64,000 bases of DNA from Locusta migratoria (GCA_026315105.1 CM048745.1:761958506-762022505), one strand, 5' to 3'. Positions 9,100 to 20,893 are shown, counted from the first letter of the stretch. Notes: generated by a model not told the origin, from the sequence alone. A program made the numbers and translations.

Positions 9100-9171
9100 A
9101 GGTTCCACCGAGATTCGAACTCGGATCGCTGGATTCAAAGTCCAGAGTGCTAACCATTACACCATGGAACC
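9100..9171 (-). tRNA. tRNA-Gln-TTG: tRNA-Gln (UUG), unit 9
   Basis: Consensus; spacer alleles A/C/G, A5; C allele in the palindrome. Confidence 0.97.
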
Positions 9172-9672
9172 TGACGGCCGCACGGCTTCTGAATAACGGT
9201 ACTCAGTCTCGTGCAGTACATTACTGACATCCTTAGTACAATACACTAGAGAATTCTAAGCAAAATTTGCGACAAAATCACGATAAACGAAGTGGCCATA
9301 TTTGTAGAGCAGATGGAATACTATAGATTCGCTTGCAGCACGAGTCTTCACTTGTTTTTCGTAAAAAGGTGTTGGTATCTCAGCAAAATAGGATGACATG
9401 TCAAAAGGAAGGAAGAAATGTCAGTCTGCTCACATTACAATATGCAGCGAAGTATGTGTCAAATGGCGACAGTTGTACTTTACGGGAACGCAGTGCTCTC
9501 ACAGATTTGACAGAGATTTTTCACATTTTTCAGCAATGCTGCCAGAATGGCTGCCTGTATGGTTGTTGTCTAAACGAAACCCGTTACAGTAGACAGTCGA
9601 CATACGATTCCGTAGCTAGCAAGCACGGTACGAGCAAAGCTAGTGCTGCTGTGCAGAAAACAACGCTCGAGC

Positions 9673-9744
9673 GGCCTGTTGGTCTAGGGGTATGATTCCT
9701 GCTTTGGGTGCAGGAGGTCCCGGGTTCAAATCCCGGACAGGCCC
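9673..9744 (+). tRNA. tRNA-Pro-TGG: tRNA-Pro (UGG), unit 10
   Basis: Consensus; T4 at 9748-9751; private acacgattc downstream. Confidence 0.97.
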
Positions 9745-10164
9745 TACTTTTCGCTCTCGCCGCTTTGGCAGATTTGCTGGTCTCTAAAAGTATCCCACGG
9801 TGAAAACACGATTCTTGTCCGGCGCTGCAACAAAGATGCTGCCAACCGAATGACGTGAAACATGTCTGATGGGACACGTTGCATTTGTTTACTTCTTTGT
9901 CGACATCATCACCTGCACTGCATGTTCAGCTCACGTCGTTTCCAAAGAGCAGCATGCTCAAAGTACGACTCAGCCTGCCCTCTCGCATTTGGAAAACGTC
10001 TTTTTCGCTATTAACACCAGTAGCGAAAGCACGGACACTGGGAGGATGCCCACTTTTCCGTGGCCTGCTATCGCAATTTGCATTACATGATCCTACCTAT
10101 AAGTTAATATACATAATCTAAAGAATGACTAGAGTCGCAGCAGCGGCAATAAAAGACCAGCGAC

Positions 10165-10236
10165 AGGTTCCACCGAGATTCGAACTCGGATCGCTGGATT
10201 CAAAGTCCAGAGTGCTAACCATTACACCTTGGAACC
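10165..10236 (-). tRNA. tRNA-Gln-TTG: tRNA-Gln (UUG), unit 10, U8A variant
   Basis: Base 10229 changes U8 to A. U8 forms the reverse-Hoogsteen pair with A14 and is the first base of the A box; it is near-invariant in tRNAs. This copy is likely impaired. Spacer alleles G/C/A, first unit with A6. Confidence 0.82.
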
Positions 10237-10738
10237 TGACGGCCGTACGGCTTCTGAATAACGGTACTCAGTCTCGTGCAGTACATTACTGACATCCTTA
10301 GTACAATACACTAGAGAATTCTAAGCAAAATTTGCGACAAAATCACGATAAACGAAGTGGCCATATTTGTAGAGCAGATGGAATACTATAGATTCGCTTG
10401 CAGCACGAGTCTTCACTTGTTTTTCGTAAAAAAGGTGTTGGTATCTCAGCAAAATAGGATGACATGTCAAAAGGAAGGAAGAAATGTCAGTCTGCTCACA
10501 TTACAATATGCAGCGAAGTATGTGTCAAATGGCGACAGTTGTACTTTACGGGAACGCAGTGCTCTCACAGATTTGACAGAGATTTTTCACATTTTTCAGC
10601 AATGCTGCCAGAATGGCTGCCTGTATGGTTGTTGTCTAAACGAAACCCGTTACAGTAGACAGTCGACATACGATTCCGTAGCTAGCAAGCACGGTACGAG
10701 CAAAGCTAGTGCTGCTGTGCAGAAAACAACGCTCGAGC

Positions 10739-10810
10739 GGCCTGTTGGTCTAGGGGTATGATTCCTGCTTTGGGTGCAGGAGGTCCCGGGTTCAAATCCC
10801 GGACAGGCCC
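10739..10810 (+). tRNA. tRNA-Pro-TGG: tRNA-Pro (UGG), unit 11
   Basis: Consensus; T4 at 10814-10817. Confidence 0.97.
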
Positions 10811-11230
10811 TACTTTTCGCTCTCGCCGCTTTGGCAGATTTGCTGGTCTCTAAAAGTATCCCACGGTGAAAACACGATGCTTGTCCGGCGCTGCAACAAA
10901 GATGCTGCCAACCGAATGACGTGAAACATGTCTGATGGGACACGTTGCATTTGTTTACTTCTTTGTCGACATCATCACCTGCACTGCATGTTCAGCTCAC
11001 GTCGTTTCCAAAGAGCAGCATGCTCAAAGTACGACTCAGCCTGCCCTCTCGCATTTGGAAAACGTCTTTTTCGCTATTAACACCAGTAGCGAAAGCACGA
11101 ACACTGGGAGGATGCCCACTTTTCCGTGGCCTGCTATCGCAATTTGGATTGCATGATCCTACCTATAAGTTAATATACATAATCTAAAGAATGACTAGAG
11201 TCGCAGCAGCGGCAATAAAAGACCAGCGAC

Positions 11231-11302
11231 AGGTTCCACCGAGATTAGAACTCGGATCGCTGGATTCAAAGTCCAGAGTGCTAACCATTACACCATGGAA
11301 CC
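11231..11302 (-). tRNA. tRNA-Gln-TTG: tRNA-Gln (UUG), unit 11, G57U variant
   Basis: T-loop change at 11247. Spacer alleles A/G/G, A5. Confidence 0.85.
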
Positions 11303-11803
11303 TGACGGCCGTACGGCTTCTGAATAACGGTACTCAGTCTCGTGCAGTACATTACTGACATCCTTAGTACAATACACTAGAGAATTCTAAGCAAAATTTG
11401 CGACAAAATCACGATAAACGAAGTGGCCATATTTGTAGAGCAGATGGAATACTATAGATTCGCTTGCAGCACGAGTCTTCACTTGTTTTTCGTAAAAAGG
11501 TGTTGGTATCTCAGCAAAATAGGATGACATGTCAAAAGGAAGGAAGAAATGTCAGTCTGCTCACATTACAATATGCAGCGAAGTATGTGTCAAATGGCGA
11601 CAGTTGTACTTTACGGGAACGCAGTGCTCTCACAGATTTGACAGAGATTTTTCACACTTTTCAGCAATGCTGCCAGAATGGCTGCCTGTATGGTTGTTGT
11701 CTAAACGAAACCCGTTACAGTAGACAGTCGACATACGATTCCGTAGCTAGCAAGCACGGTACGAGCAAAGCTAGTGCTGCTGTGCTGAAAACAACGCTCG
11801 AGC

Positions 11804-11875
11804 GGACTGTTGGTCTAGGGGTATGATTCCTGCTTTGGGTGCAGGAGGTCCCGGGTTCAAATCCCGGACAGGCCC
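11804..11875 (+). tRNA. tRNA-Pro-TGG: tRNA-Pro (UGG), unit 12, C3A acceptor mismatch
   Basis: The acceptor starts GGACTGT (change at 11806) while the 3' strand is unchanged, leaving an A3-G70 mismatch. This may reduce processing or charging by ProRS. T4 at 11879-11882. Private to this unit. Confidence 0.85.
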
Positions 11876-12295
11876 TACTTTTCGCTCTCGCCGCTTTGGC
11901 AGATTTGCTGGTCTCTAAAAGTATCCCACGGTGAAAACACGATGCTTGTCCGGCGCTGCAACAAAGATGCTGCCAACCGAATGACGTGAAACATGTCTGA
12001 TGGGACACGTTGCATTTGTTTACTTCTTTGTCGACATCATCACCTGCACTGCATGTTCAGCTCACGTCGTTTCCAAAGAGCAGCATGCTCAAAGTACGAC
12101 TCAGCCTGCCCTCTCGCATTTGGAAAACGTCTTTTTCGCTATTAACACCAGTAGCGAAAGCACGAACACTGGGAGGATGCCCACTTTTCCGTGGCCTGCT
12201 ATCGCAATTTGCATTGCATGATCCTACCTATAAGTTAATATACATAATCTAAAGAATGACTAGAGTCGCAGCAGCGGCAATAAAAGACCAGCGAC

Positions 12296-12367
12296 AGGTT
12301 CCACCGAGATTCGAACTCGGATCGCTGGATTCAAAGTCCAGAGTGCTAACCATTACACCATGGAACC
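12296..12367 (-). tRNA. tRNA-Gln-TTG: tRNA-Gln (UUG), unit 12
   Basis: Consensus; spacer alleles A/C/G, A6. Confidence 0.97.
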
Positions 12368-12869
12368 TGACGGCCGTACGGCTTCTGAATAACGGTACTC
12401 AGTCTCGTGCAGTACATTACTGACATCCTTAGTACAATACACTAGAGAATTCTAAGCAAAATTTGCGACAAAATCACGATAAACGAAGTGGCCATATTTG
12501 TAGAGCAGATGGAATACTATAGATTCGCTTGCAGCACGAGTCTTCACTTGTTTTTCGTAAAAAAGGTGTTGGTATCTCAGCAAAATAGGATGACATGTCA
12601 AAAGGAAGGAAGAAATGTCAGTCTGCTCACATTACAATATGCAGCGAAGTATGTGTCAAATGGCGACAGTTGTACTTTACGGGAACGCAGTGCTCTCACA
12701 GATTTGACAGAGATTTTTCACATTTTTCAGCAATGCTGCCAGAATGGCTGCCTGTATGGTTGTTGTCTAAACGAAACCCGTTACAGTAGACAGTCGACAT
12801 ACGATTCCGTAGCTAGCAAGCACGGTACGAGCAAAGCTAGTGCTGCTGTGCAGAAAACAACGCTCGAGC

Positions 12870-12941
12870 GGCCTGTTGGTCTAGGGGTATGATTCCTGCT
12901 TTCGGTGCAGGAGGTCCCGGGTTCAAATCCCGGACAGGCCC
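12870..12941 (+). tRNA. Pro-type tRNA with UCG (Arg) anticodon, unit 13
   Basis: The body is identical to tRNA-Pro, but the anticodon loop reads TTTCGGT: G35 has become C (12903), so the anticodon at 12902-12904 is TCG, which reads the arginine codon CGA. All stems, both promoter boxes and the T4 (12945-12948) are intact, so it should be transcribed. Known identity rules: ProRS uses G35 and G36, ArgRS relies on C35. Charging could therefore be poor, switched to arginine, or, if proline is still loaded by acceptor recognition, cause Pro-for-Arg substitution. A linked change downstream (aaaagtcgatg) marks this unit and unit 20. Confidence 0.9.
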
Positions 12942-13361
12942 TACTTTTCGCTCTCGCCGCTTTGGCAGATTTGCTGGTCTCTAAAAGTATCCCACGGTGA
13001 AAAGTCGATGCTTGTCCGGCGCTGCAACAAAGATGCTGCCAACCGAATGACGTGAAACATGTCTGATGGGACACGTTGCATTTGTTTACTTCTTTGTCGA
13101 CATCATCACCTGCACTGCATGTTCAGCTCACGTCGTTTCCAAAGAGCAGCATGCTCAAAGTACGACTCAGCCTGCCCTCTCGCATTTGGAAAACGTCTTT
13201 TTCGCTATTAACACCAGTAGCGAAAGCACGGACACTGGGAGGATGCCCACTTTTCCGTGGCCTGCTATCGCAATTTGCATTACATGATCCTACCTATAAG
13301 TTAATATACATAATCTAAAGAATGACTAGAGTCGCAGCAGCGGCAATAAAAGACCAGCGAC

Positions 13362-13433
13362 AGGTTCCACCGAGATTCGAACTCGGATCGCTGGATTCAA
13401 AGTCCAGAGTGCTAACCATTACACCATGGAACC
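13362..13433 (-). tRNA. tRNA-Gln-TTG: tRNA-Gln (UUG), unit 13
   Basis: Consensus; spacer alleles G/C/A, A6. The following spacer has cagtcttctcac, shared with units 20 and 23. Confidence 0.97.
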
Positions 13434-13935
13434 TGACGGCCGTACGGCTTCTGAATAACGGTACTCAGTCTCGTGCAGTACATTACTGACATCCTTAGTA
13501 CAATACACTAGAGAATTCTAAGCAAAATTTGCGACAAAATCACGATAAACGAAGTGGCCATATTTGTAGAGCAGATGGAATACTATAGATTCGCTTGCAG
13601 CACGAGTCTTCACTTGTTTTTCGTAAAAAAGGTGTTGGTATCTCAGCAAAATAGGATGACATGTCAAAAGGAAGGAAGAAATGTCAGTCTTCTCACATTA
13701 CAATATGCAGCGAAGTATGTGTCAAATGGCGACAGTTGTACTTTACGGGAACGCAGTGCTCTCACAGATTTGACAGAGATTTTTCACATTTTTCAGCAAT
13801 GCTGCCAGAATGGCTGCCTGTATGGTTGTTGTCTAAACGAAACCCGTTACAGTAGACAGTCGACATACGATTCCGTAGCTAGCAAGCACGGTACGAGCAA
13901 AGCTAGTGCTGCTGTGCAGAAAACAACGCTCGAGC

Positions 13936-14007
13936 GGCCTGTTGGTCTAGGGGTATGATTCCTGCTTTGGGTGCAGGAGGTCCCGGGTTCAAATCCCGGA
14001 CAGGCCC
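13936..14007 (+). tRNA. tRNA-Pro-TGG: tRNA-Pro (UGG), unit 14
   Basis: Consensus; T4 at 14011-14014 followed by CA instead of CG. Confidence 0.97.
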
Positions 14008-14427
14008 TACTTTTCACTCTCGCCGCTTTGGCAGATTTGCTGGTCTCTAAAAGTATCCCACGGTGAAAACACGATGCTTGTCCGGCGCTGCAACAAAGAT
14101 GCTGCCAACCGAATGACGTGAAACATGTCTGATGGGACACGTTGCATTTGTTTACTTCTTTGTCGACATCATCACCTGCACTGCATGTTCAGCTCACGTC
14201 GTTTCCAAAGAGCAGCATGCTCAAAGTACGACTCAGCCTGCCCTCTCGCATTTGGAAAACGTCTTTTTCGCTATTAACACCAGTAGCGAAAGCACGGACA
14301 CTGGGAGGATGCCCACTTTTCCGTGGCCTGCTATCGCAATTTGCATTACATGATCCTACCTATAAGTTAATATACATAATCTAAAGAATGACTAGAGTCG
14401 CAGCAGCGGCAATAAAAGACCAGCGAC

Positions 14428-14499
14428 AGGTTCCACCGAGATTCGAACTCGGATCGCTGGATTCAAAGTCCAGAGTGCTAACCATTACACCATGGAACC
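14428..14499 (-). tRNA. tRNA-Gln-TTG: tRNA-Gln (UUG), unit 14
   Basis: Consensus; spacer alleles G/C/A, A6. Confidence 0.97.
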
Positions 14500-15001
14500 T
14501 GACGGCCGTACGGCTTCTGAATAACGGTACTCAGTCTCGTGCAGTACATTACTGACATCCTTAGTACAATACACTAGAGAATTCTAAGCAAAATTTGCGA
14601 CAAAATCACGATAAACGAAGTGGCCATATTTGTAGAGCAGATGGAATACTATAGATTCGCTTGCAGCACGAGTCTTCACTTGTTTTTCGTAAAAAAGGTG
14701 TTGGTATCTCAGCAAAATAGGATGACATGTCAAAAGGAAGGAAGAAATGTCAGTCTGCTCACATTACAATATGCAGCGAAGTATGTGTCAAATGGCGACA
14801 GTTGTACTTTACGGGAACGCAGTGCTCTCACAGATTTGACAGAGATTTTTCACATTTTTCAGCAATGCTGCCAGAATGGCTGCCTGTATGGTTGTTGTCT
14901 AAACGAAACCCGTTACAGTAGACAGTCGACATACGATTCCGTAGCTAGCAAGCACGGTACGAGCAAAGCTAGTGCTGCTGTGCAGAAAACAACGCTCGAG
15001 C

Positions 15002-15073
15002 GGCCTGTTGGTCTAGGGGTATGATTCCTGCTTTGGGTGCAGGAGGTCCCGGGTTCAAATCCCGGACAGGCCC
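15002..15073 (+). tRNA. tRNA-Pro-TGG: tRNA-Pro (UGG), unit 15
   Basis: Consensus; T4 at 15077-15080. Confidence 0.97.
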
Positions 15074-15493
15074 TACTTTTCGCTCTCGCCGCTTTGGCAG
15101 ATTTGCTGGTCTCTAAAAGTATCCCACGGTGAAAACACGATGCTTGTCCGGCGCTGCAACAAAGATGCTGCCAACCGAATGACGTGAAACATGTCTGATG
15201 GGACACGTTGCATTTGTTTACTTCTTTGTCGACATCATCACCTGCACTGCATGTTCAGCTCACGTCGTTTCCAAAGAGCAGCATGCTCAAAGTACGACTC
15301 AGCCTGCCCTCTCGCATTTGGAAAACGTCTTTTTCGCTATTAACACCAGTAGCGAAAGCACGAACACTGGGAGGATGCCCACTTTTCCGTGGCCTGCTAT
15401 CGCAATTTGGATTGCATGATCCTACCTATAAGTTAATATACATAATCTAAAGAATGACTAGAGTCGCAGCAGCGGCAATAAAAGACCAGCGAC

Positions 15494-15565
15494 AGGTTCC
15501 ACCGAGATTCGAACTCGGATCGCTGGATTCAAAGTCCAGAGTGCTAACCATTACACCATGGAACC
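15494..15565 (-). tRNA. tRNA-Gln-TTG: tRNA-Gln (UUG), unit 15
   Basis: Consensus T loop on an A/G/G, A5 background; its counterpart in unit 25 has G57U, so a conversion has corrected or introduced it. Confidence 0.97.
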
Positions 15566-16066
15566 TGACGGCCGTACGGCTTCTGAATAACGGTACTCAG
15601 TCTCGTGCAGTACATTACTGACATCCTTAGTACAATACACTAGAGAATTCTAAGCAAAATTTGCGACAAAATCACGATAAACGAAGTGGCCATATTTGTA
15701 GAGCAGATGGAATACTATAGATTCGCTTGCAGCACGAGTCTTCACTTGTTTTTCGTAAAAAGGTGTTGGTATCTCAGCAAAATAGGATGACATGTCAAAA
15801 GGAAGGAAGAAATGTCAGTCTGCTCACATTACAATATGCAGCGAAGTATGTGTCAAATGGCGACAGTTGTACTTTACGGGAACGCAGTGCTCTCACAGAT
15901 TTGACAGAGATTTTTCACACTTTTCAGCAATGCTGCCAGAATGGCTGCCTGTATGGTTGTTGTCTAAACGAAACCCGTTACAGTAGACAGTCGACATACG
16001 ATTCCGTAGCTAGCAAGCACGGTACGAGCAAAGCTAGTGCTGCTGTGCTGAAAACAACGCTCGAGC

Positions 16067-16138
16067 GGCCTGTTGGTCTAGGGGTATGATTCCTGCTTTG
16101 GGTGCAGGAGGTCCCGGGTTCAAATCCCGGACAGGCCC
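16067..16138 (+). tRNA. tRNA-Pro-TGG: tRNA-Pro (UGG), unit 16
   Basis: Consensus; T4 at 16142-16145; private tttgccggtc downstream. Confidence 0.97.
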
Positions 16139-16558
16139 TACTTTTCGCTCTCGCCGCTTTGGCAGATTTGCCGGTCTCTAAAAGTATCCCACGGTGAAAA
16201 CACGATGCTTGTCCGGCGCTGCAACAAAGATGCTGCCAACCGAATGACGTGAAACATGTCTGATGGGACACGTTGCATTTGTTTACTTCTTTGTCGACAT
16301 CATCACCTGCACTGCATGTTCAGCTCACGTCGTTTCCAAAGAGCAGCATGCTCAAAGTACGACTCAGCCTGCCCTCTCGCATTTGGAAAACGTCTTTTTC
16401 GCTATTAACACCAGTAGCGAAAGCACGAACACTGGGAGGATGCCCACTTTTCCGTGGCCTGCTATCGCAATTTGCATTGCATGATCCTACCTATAAGTTA
16501 ATATACATAATCTAAAGAATGACTAGAGTCGCAGCAGCGGCAATAAAAGACCAGCGAC

Positions 16559-16630
16559 AGGTTCCACCGAGATTCGAACTCGGATCGCTGGATTCAAAGT
16601 CCAGAGTGCTAACCATTACACCATGGAACC
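16559..16630 (-). tRNA. tRNA-Gln-TTG: tRNA-Gln (UUG), unit 16
   Basis: Consensus; spacer alleles A/C/G, A6. Confidence 0.97.
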
Positions 16631-17132
16631 TGACGGCCGTACGGCTTCTGAATAACGGTACTCAGTCTCGTGCAGTACATTACTGACATCCTTAGTACAA
16701 TACACTAGAGAATTCTAAGCAAAATTTGCGACAAAATCACGATAAACGAAGTGGCCATATTTGTAGAGCAGATGGAATACTATAGATTCGCTTGCAGCAC
16801 GAGTCTTCACTTGTTTTTCGTAAAAAAGGTGTTGGTATCTCAGCAAAATAGGATGACATGTCAAAAGGAAGGAAGAAATGTCAGTCTGCTCACATTACAA
16901 TATGCAGCGAAGTATGTGTCAAATGGCGACAGTTGTACTTTACGGGAACGCAGTGCTCTCACAGATTTGACAGAGATTTTTCACATTTTTCAGCAATGCT
17001 GCCAGAATGGCTGCCTGTATGGTTGTTGTCTAAACGAAACCCGTTACAGTAGACAGTCGACATACGATTCCGTAGCTAGCAAGCACGGTACGAGCAAAGC
17101 TAGTGCTGCTGTGCAGAAAACAACGCTCGAGC

Positions 17133-17204
17133 GGCCTGTTGGTCTAGGGGTATGATTCCTGCTTTGGGTGCAGGAGGTCCCGGGTTCAAATCCCGGACAG
17201 GCCC
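17133..17204 (+). tRNA. tRNA-Pro-TGG: tRNA-Pro (UGG), unit 17
   Basis: Consensus; T4 at 17208-17211 followed by CA; tctctgaaag as in unit 7. Confidence 0.97.
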
Positions 17205-17624
17205 TACTTTTCACTCTCGCCGCTTTGGCAGATTTGCTGGTCTCTGAAAGTATCCCACGGTGAAAACACGATGCTTGTCCGGCGCTGCAACAAAGATGCT
17301 GCCAACCGAATGACGTGAAACATGTCTGATGGGACACGTTGCATTTGTTTACTTCTTTGTCGACATCATCACCTGCACTGCATGTTCAGCTCACGTCGTT
17401 TCCAAAGAGCAGCATGCTCAAAGTACGACTCAGCCTGCCCTCTCGCATTTGGAAAACGTCTTTTTCGCTATTAACACCAGTAGCGAAAGCACGGACACTG
17501 GGAGGATGCCCACTTTTCCGTGGCCTGCTATCGCAATTTGCATTACATGATCCTACCTATAAGTTAATATACATAATCTAAAGAATGACTAGAGTCGCAG
17601 CAGCGGCAATAAAAGACCAGCGAC

Positions 17625-17696
17625 AGGTTCCACCGAGATTCGAACTCGGATCGCTGGATTCAAAGTCCAGAGTGCTAACCATTACACCATGGAACC
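17625..17696 (-). tRNA. tRNA-Gln-TTG: tRNA-Gln (UUG), unit 17
   Basis: Consensus; spacer alleles G/C/A, A6. Confidence 0.97.
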
Positions 17697-18198
17697 TGAC
17701 GGCCGTACGGCTTCTGAATAACGGTACTCAGTCTCGTGCAGTACATTACTGACATCCTTAGTACAATACACTAGAGAATTCTAAGCAAAATTTGCGACAA
17801 AATCACGATAAACGAAGTGGCCATATTTGTAGAGCAGATGGAATACTATAGATTCGCTTGCAGCACGAGTCTTCACTTGTTTTTCGTAAAAAAGGTGTTG
17901 GTATCTCAGCAAAATAGGATGACATGTCAAAAGGAAGGAAGAAATGTCAGTCTGCTCACATTACAATATGCAGCGAAGTATGTGTCAAATGGCGACAGTT
18001 GTACTTTACGGGAACGCAGTGCTCTCACAGATTTGACAGAGATTTTTCACATTTTTCAGCAATGCTGCCAGAATGGCTGCCTGTATGGTTGTTGTCTAAA
18101 CGAAACCCGTTACAGTAGACAGTCGACATACGATTCCGTAGCTAGCAAGCACGGTACGAGCAAAGCTAGTGCTGCTGTGCAGAAAACAACGCTCGAGC

Positions 18199-18270
18199 GG
18201 CCTGTTGGTCTAGGGGTATGATTCCTGCTTTGGGTGCAGGAGGTCCCGGGTTCAAATCCCGGACAGGCCC
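18199..18270 (+). tRNA. tRNA-Pro-TGG: tRNA-Pro (UGG), unit 18
   Basis: Consensus; T4 at 18274-18277 followed by CA. Confidence 0.97.
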
Positions 18271-18690
18271 TACTTTTCACTCTCGCCGCTTTGGCAGATT
18301 TGCTGGTCTCTAAAAGTATCCCACGGTGAAAACACGATGCTTGTCCGGCGCTGCAACAAAGATGCTGCCAACCGAATGACGTGAAACATGTCTGATGGGA
18401 CACGTTGCATTTGTTTACTTCTTTGTCGACATCATCACCTGCACTGCATGTTCAGCTCACGTCGTTTCCAAAGAGCAGCATGCTCAAAGTACGACTCAGC
18501 CTGCCCTCTCGCATTTGGAAAACGTCTTTTTCGCTATTAACACCAGTAGCGAAAGCACGGACACTGGGAGGATGCCCACTTTTCCGTGGCCTGCTATCGC
18601 AATTTGCATTACATGATCCTACCTATAAGTTAATATACATAATCTAAAGAATGACTAGAGTCGCAGCAGCGGCAATAAAAGACCAGCGAC

Positions 18691-18762
18691 AGGTTCCACC
18701 GAGATTCGAACTCGGATCGCTGGATTCAAAGTCCAGAGTGCTAACCATTACACCATGGAACC
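18691..18762 (-). tRNA. tRNA-Gln-TTG: tRNA-Gln (UUG), unit 18
   Basis: Consensus; spacer alleles G/C/A, A5. Confidence 0.97.
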
Positions 18763-19263
18763 TGACGGCCGTACGGCTTCTGAATAACGGTACTCAGTCT
18801 CGTGCAGTACATTACTGACATCCTTAGTACAATACACTAGAGAATTCTAAGCAAAATTTGCGACAAAATCACGATAAACGAAGTGGCCATATTTGTAGAG
18901 CAGATGGAATACTATAGATTCGCTTGCAGCACGAGTCTTCACTTGTTTTTCGTAAAAAGGTGTTGGTATCTCAGCAAAATAGGATGACATGTCAAAAGGA
19001 AGGAAGAAATGTCAGTCTGCTCACATTACAATATGCAGCGAAGTATGTGTCAAATGGCGACAGTTGTACTTTACGGGAACGCAGTGCTCTCACAGATTTG
19101 ACAGAGATTTTTCACATTTTTCAGCAATGCTGCCAGAATGGCTGCCTGTATGGTTGTTGTCTAAACGAAACCCGTTACAGTAGACAGTCGACATACGATT
19201 CCGTAGCTAGCAAGCACGGTACGAGCAAAGCTAGTGCTGCTGTGCAGAAAACAACGCTCGAGC

Positions 19264-19335
19264 GGCCTGTTGGTCTAGGGGTATGATTCCTGCTTTGGGT
19301 GCAGGAGGTCCCGGGTTCAAATCCCGGACAGGCCC
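19264..19335 (+). tRNA. tRNA-Pro-TGG: tRNA-Pro (UGG), unit 19
   Basis: Consensus; T4 at 19339-19342. Confidence 0.97.
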
Positions 19336-19755
19336 TACTTTTCGCTCTCGCCGCTTTGGCAGATTTGCTGGTCTCTAAAAGTATCCCACGGTGAAAACAC
19401 GATGCTTGTCCGGCGCTGCAACAAAGATGCTGCCAACCGAATGACGTGAAACATGTCTGATGGGACACGTTGCATTTGTTTACTTCTTTGTCGACATCAT
19501 CACCTGCACTGCATGTTCAGCTCACGTCGTTTCCAAAGAGCAGCATGCTCAAAGTACGACTCAGCCTGCCCTCTCGCATTTGGAAAACGTCTTTTTCGCT
19601 ATTAACACCAGTAGCGAAAGCACGGACACTGGGAGGATGCCCACTTTTCCGTGGCCTGCTATCGCAATTTGCATTACATGATCCTACCTATAAGTTAATA
19701 TACATAATCTAAAGAATGACTAGAGTCGCAGCAGCGGCAATAAAAGACCAGCGAC

Positions 19756-19827
19756 AGGTTCCACCGAGATTCGAACTCGGATCGCTGGATTCAAAGTCCA
19801 GAGTGCTAACCATTACACCATGGAACC
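19756..19827 (-). tRNA. tRNA-Gln-TTG: tRNA-Gln (UUG), unit 19
   Basis: Consensus; spacer alleles G/C/A, A6. Confidence 0.97.
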
Positions 19828-20329
19828 TGACGGCCGTACGGCTTCTGAATAACGGTACTCAGTCTCGTGCAGTACATTACTGACATCCTTAGTACAATAC
19901 ACTAGAGAATTCTAAGCAAAATTTGCGACAAAATCACGATAAACGAAGTGGCCATATTTGTAGAGCAGATGGAATACTATAGATTCGCTTGCAGCACGAG
20001 TCTTCACTTGTTTTTCGTAAAAAAGGTGTTGGTATCTCAGCAAAATAGGATGACATGTCAAAAGGAAGGAAGAAATGTCAGTCTGCTCACATTACAATAT
20101 GCAGCGAAGTATGTGTCAAATGGCGACAGTTGTACTTTACGGGAACGCAGTGCTCTCACAGATTTGACAGAGATTTTTCACATTTTTCAGCAATGCTGCC
20201 AGAATGGCTGCCTGTATGGTTGTTGTCTAAACGAAACCCGTTACAGTAGACAGTCGACATACGATTCCGTAGCTAGCAAGCACGGTACGAGCAAAGCTAG
20301 TGCTGCTGTGCAGAAAACAACGCTCGAGC

Positions 20330-20401
20330 GGCCTGTTGGTCTAGGGGTATGATTCCTGCTTTCGGTGCAGGAGGTCCCGGGTTCAAATCCCGGACAGGCC
20401 C
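20330..20401 (+). tRNA. Pro-type tRNA with UCG (Arg) anticodon, unit 20
   Basis: Second copy of the unit 13 variant: C35 at 20363 gives anticodon TCG at 20362-20364 in an otherwise perfect Pro body with T4 at 20405-20408. The linked aaaagtcgatg downstream and cagtcttctcac in the next spacer show that units 13 and 20 descend from one mutant unit through a seven-unit duplication or exchange (offset 7460 bp). Confidence 0.9.
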
Positions 20402-20821
20402 TACTTTTCGCTCTCGCCGCTTTGGCAGATTTGCTGGTCTCTAAAAGTATCCCACGGTGAAAAGTCGATGCTTGTCCGGCGCTGCAACAAAGATGCTGCC
20501 AACCGAATGACGTGAAACATGTCTGATGGGACACGTTGCATTTGTTTACTTCTTTGTCGACATCATCACCTGCACTGCATGTTCAGCTCACGTCGTTTCC
20601 AAAGAGCAGCATGCTCAAAGTACGACTCAGCCTGCCCTCTCGCATTTGGAAAACGTCTTTTTCGCTATTAACACCAGTAGCGAAAGCACGGACACTGGGA
20701 GGATGCCCACTTTTCCGTGGCCTGCTATCGCAATTTGCATTACATGATCCTACCTATAAGTTAATATACATAATCTAAAGAATGACTAGAGTCGCAGCAG
20801 CGGCAATAAAAGACCAGCGAC

Positions 20822-20893
20822 AGGTTCCACCGAGATTCGAACTCGGATCGCTGGATTCAAAGTCCAGAGTGCTAACCATTACACCATGGAACC
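20822..20893 (-). tRNA. tRNA-Gln-TTG: tRNA-Gln (UUG), unit 20
   Basis: Consensus; spacer alleles G/C/A, A6. Confidence 0.97.

Larger units (their letters stand above)
3283..9500. repeat. Higher-order block, units 4-9 (left copy)
   Basis: Resembles units 33-38 at a constant offset of 30900 bp at its right end. The clearest shared marker is the G19U Pro gene (units 9 and 38), supported by the C allele of the palindrome and the spacer haplotype order. Unit 6 differs from unit 35 and unit 7 from unit 36. Confidence 0.6.
15002..20241. repeat. Higher-order block, units 15-19 (left copy)
   Basis: Unit types in order are A/G/G-A5, A/C/G-A6, G/C/A-A6 with CA after T4, G/C/A-A5 with CA after T4, and G/C/A-A6. 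The same five types recur in units 25-29, offset 10657 bp. Confidence 0.7.
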
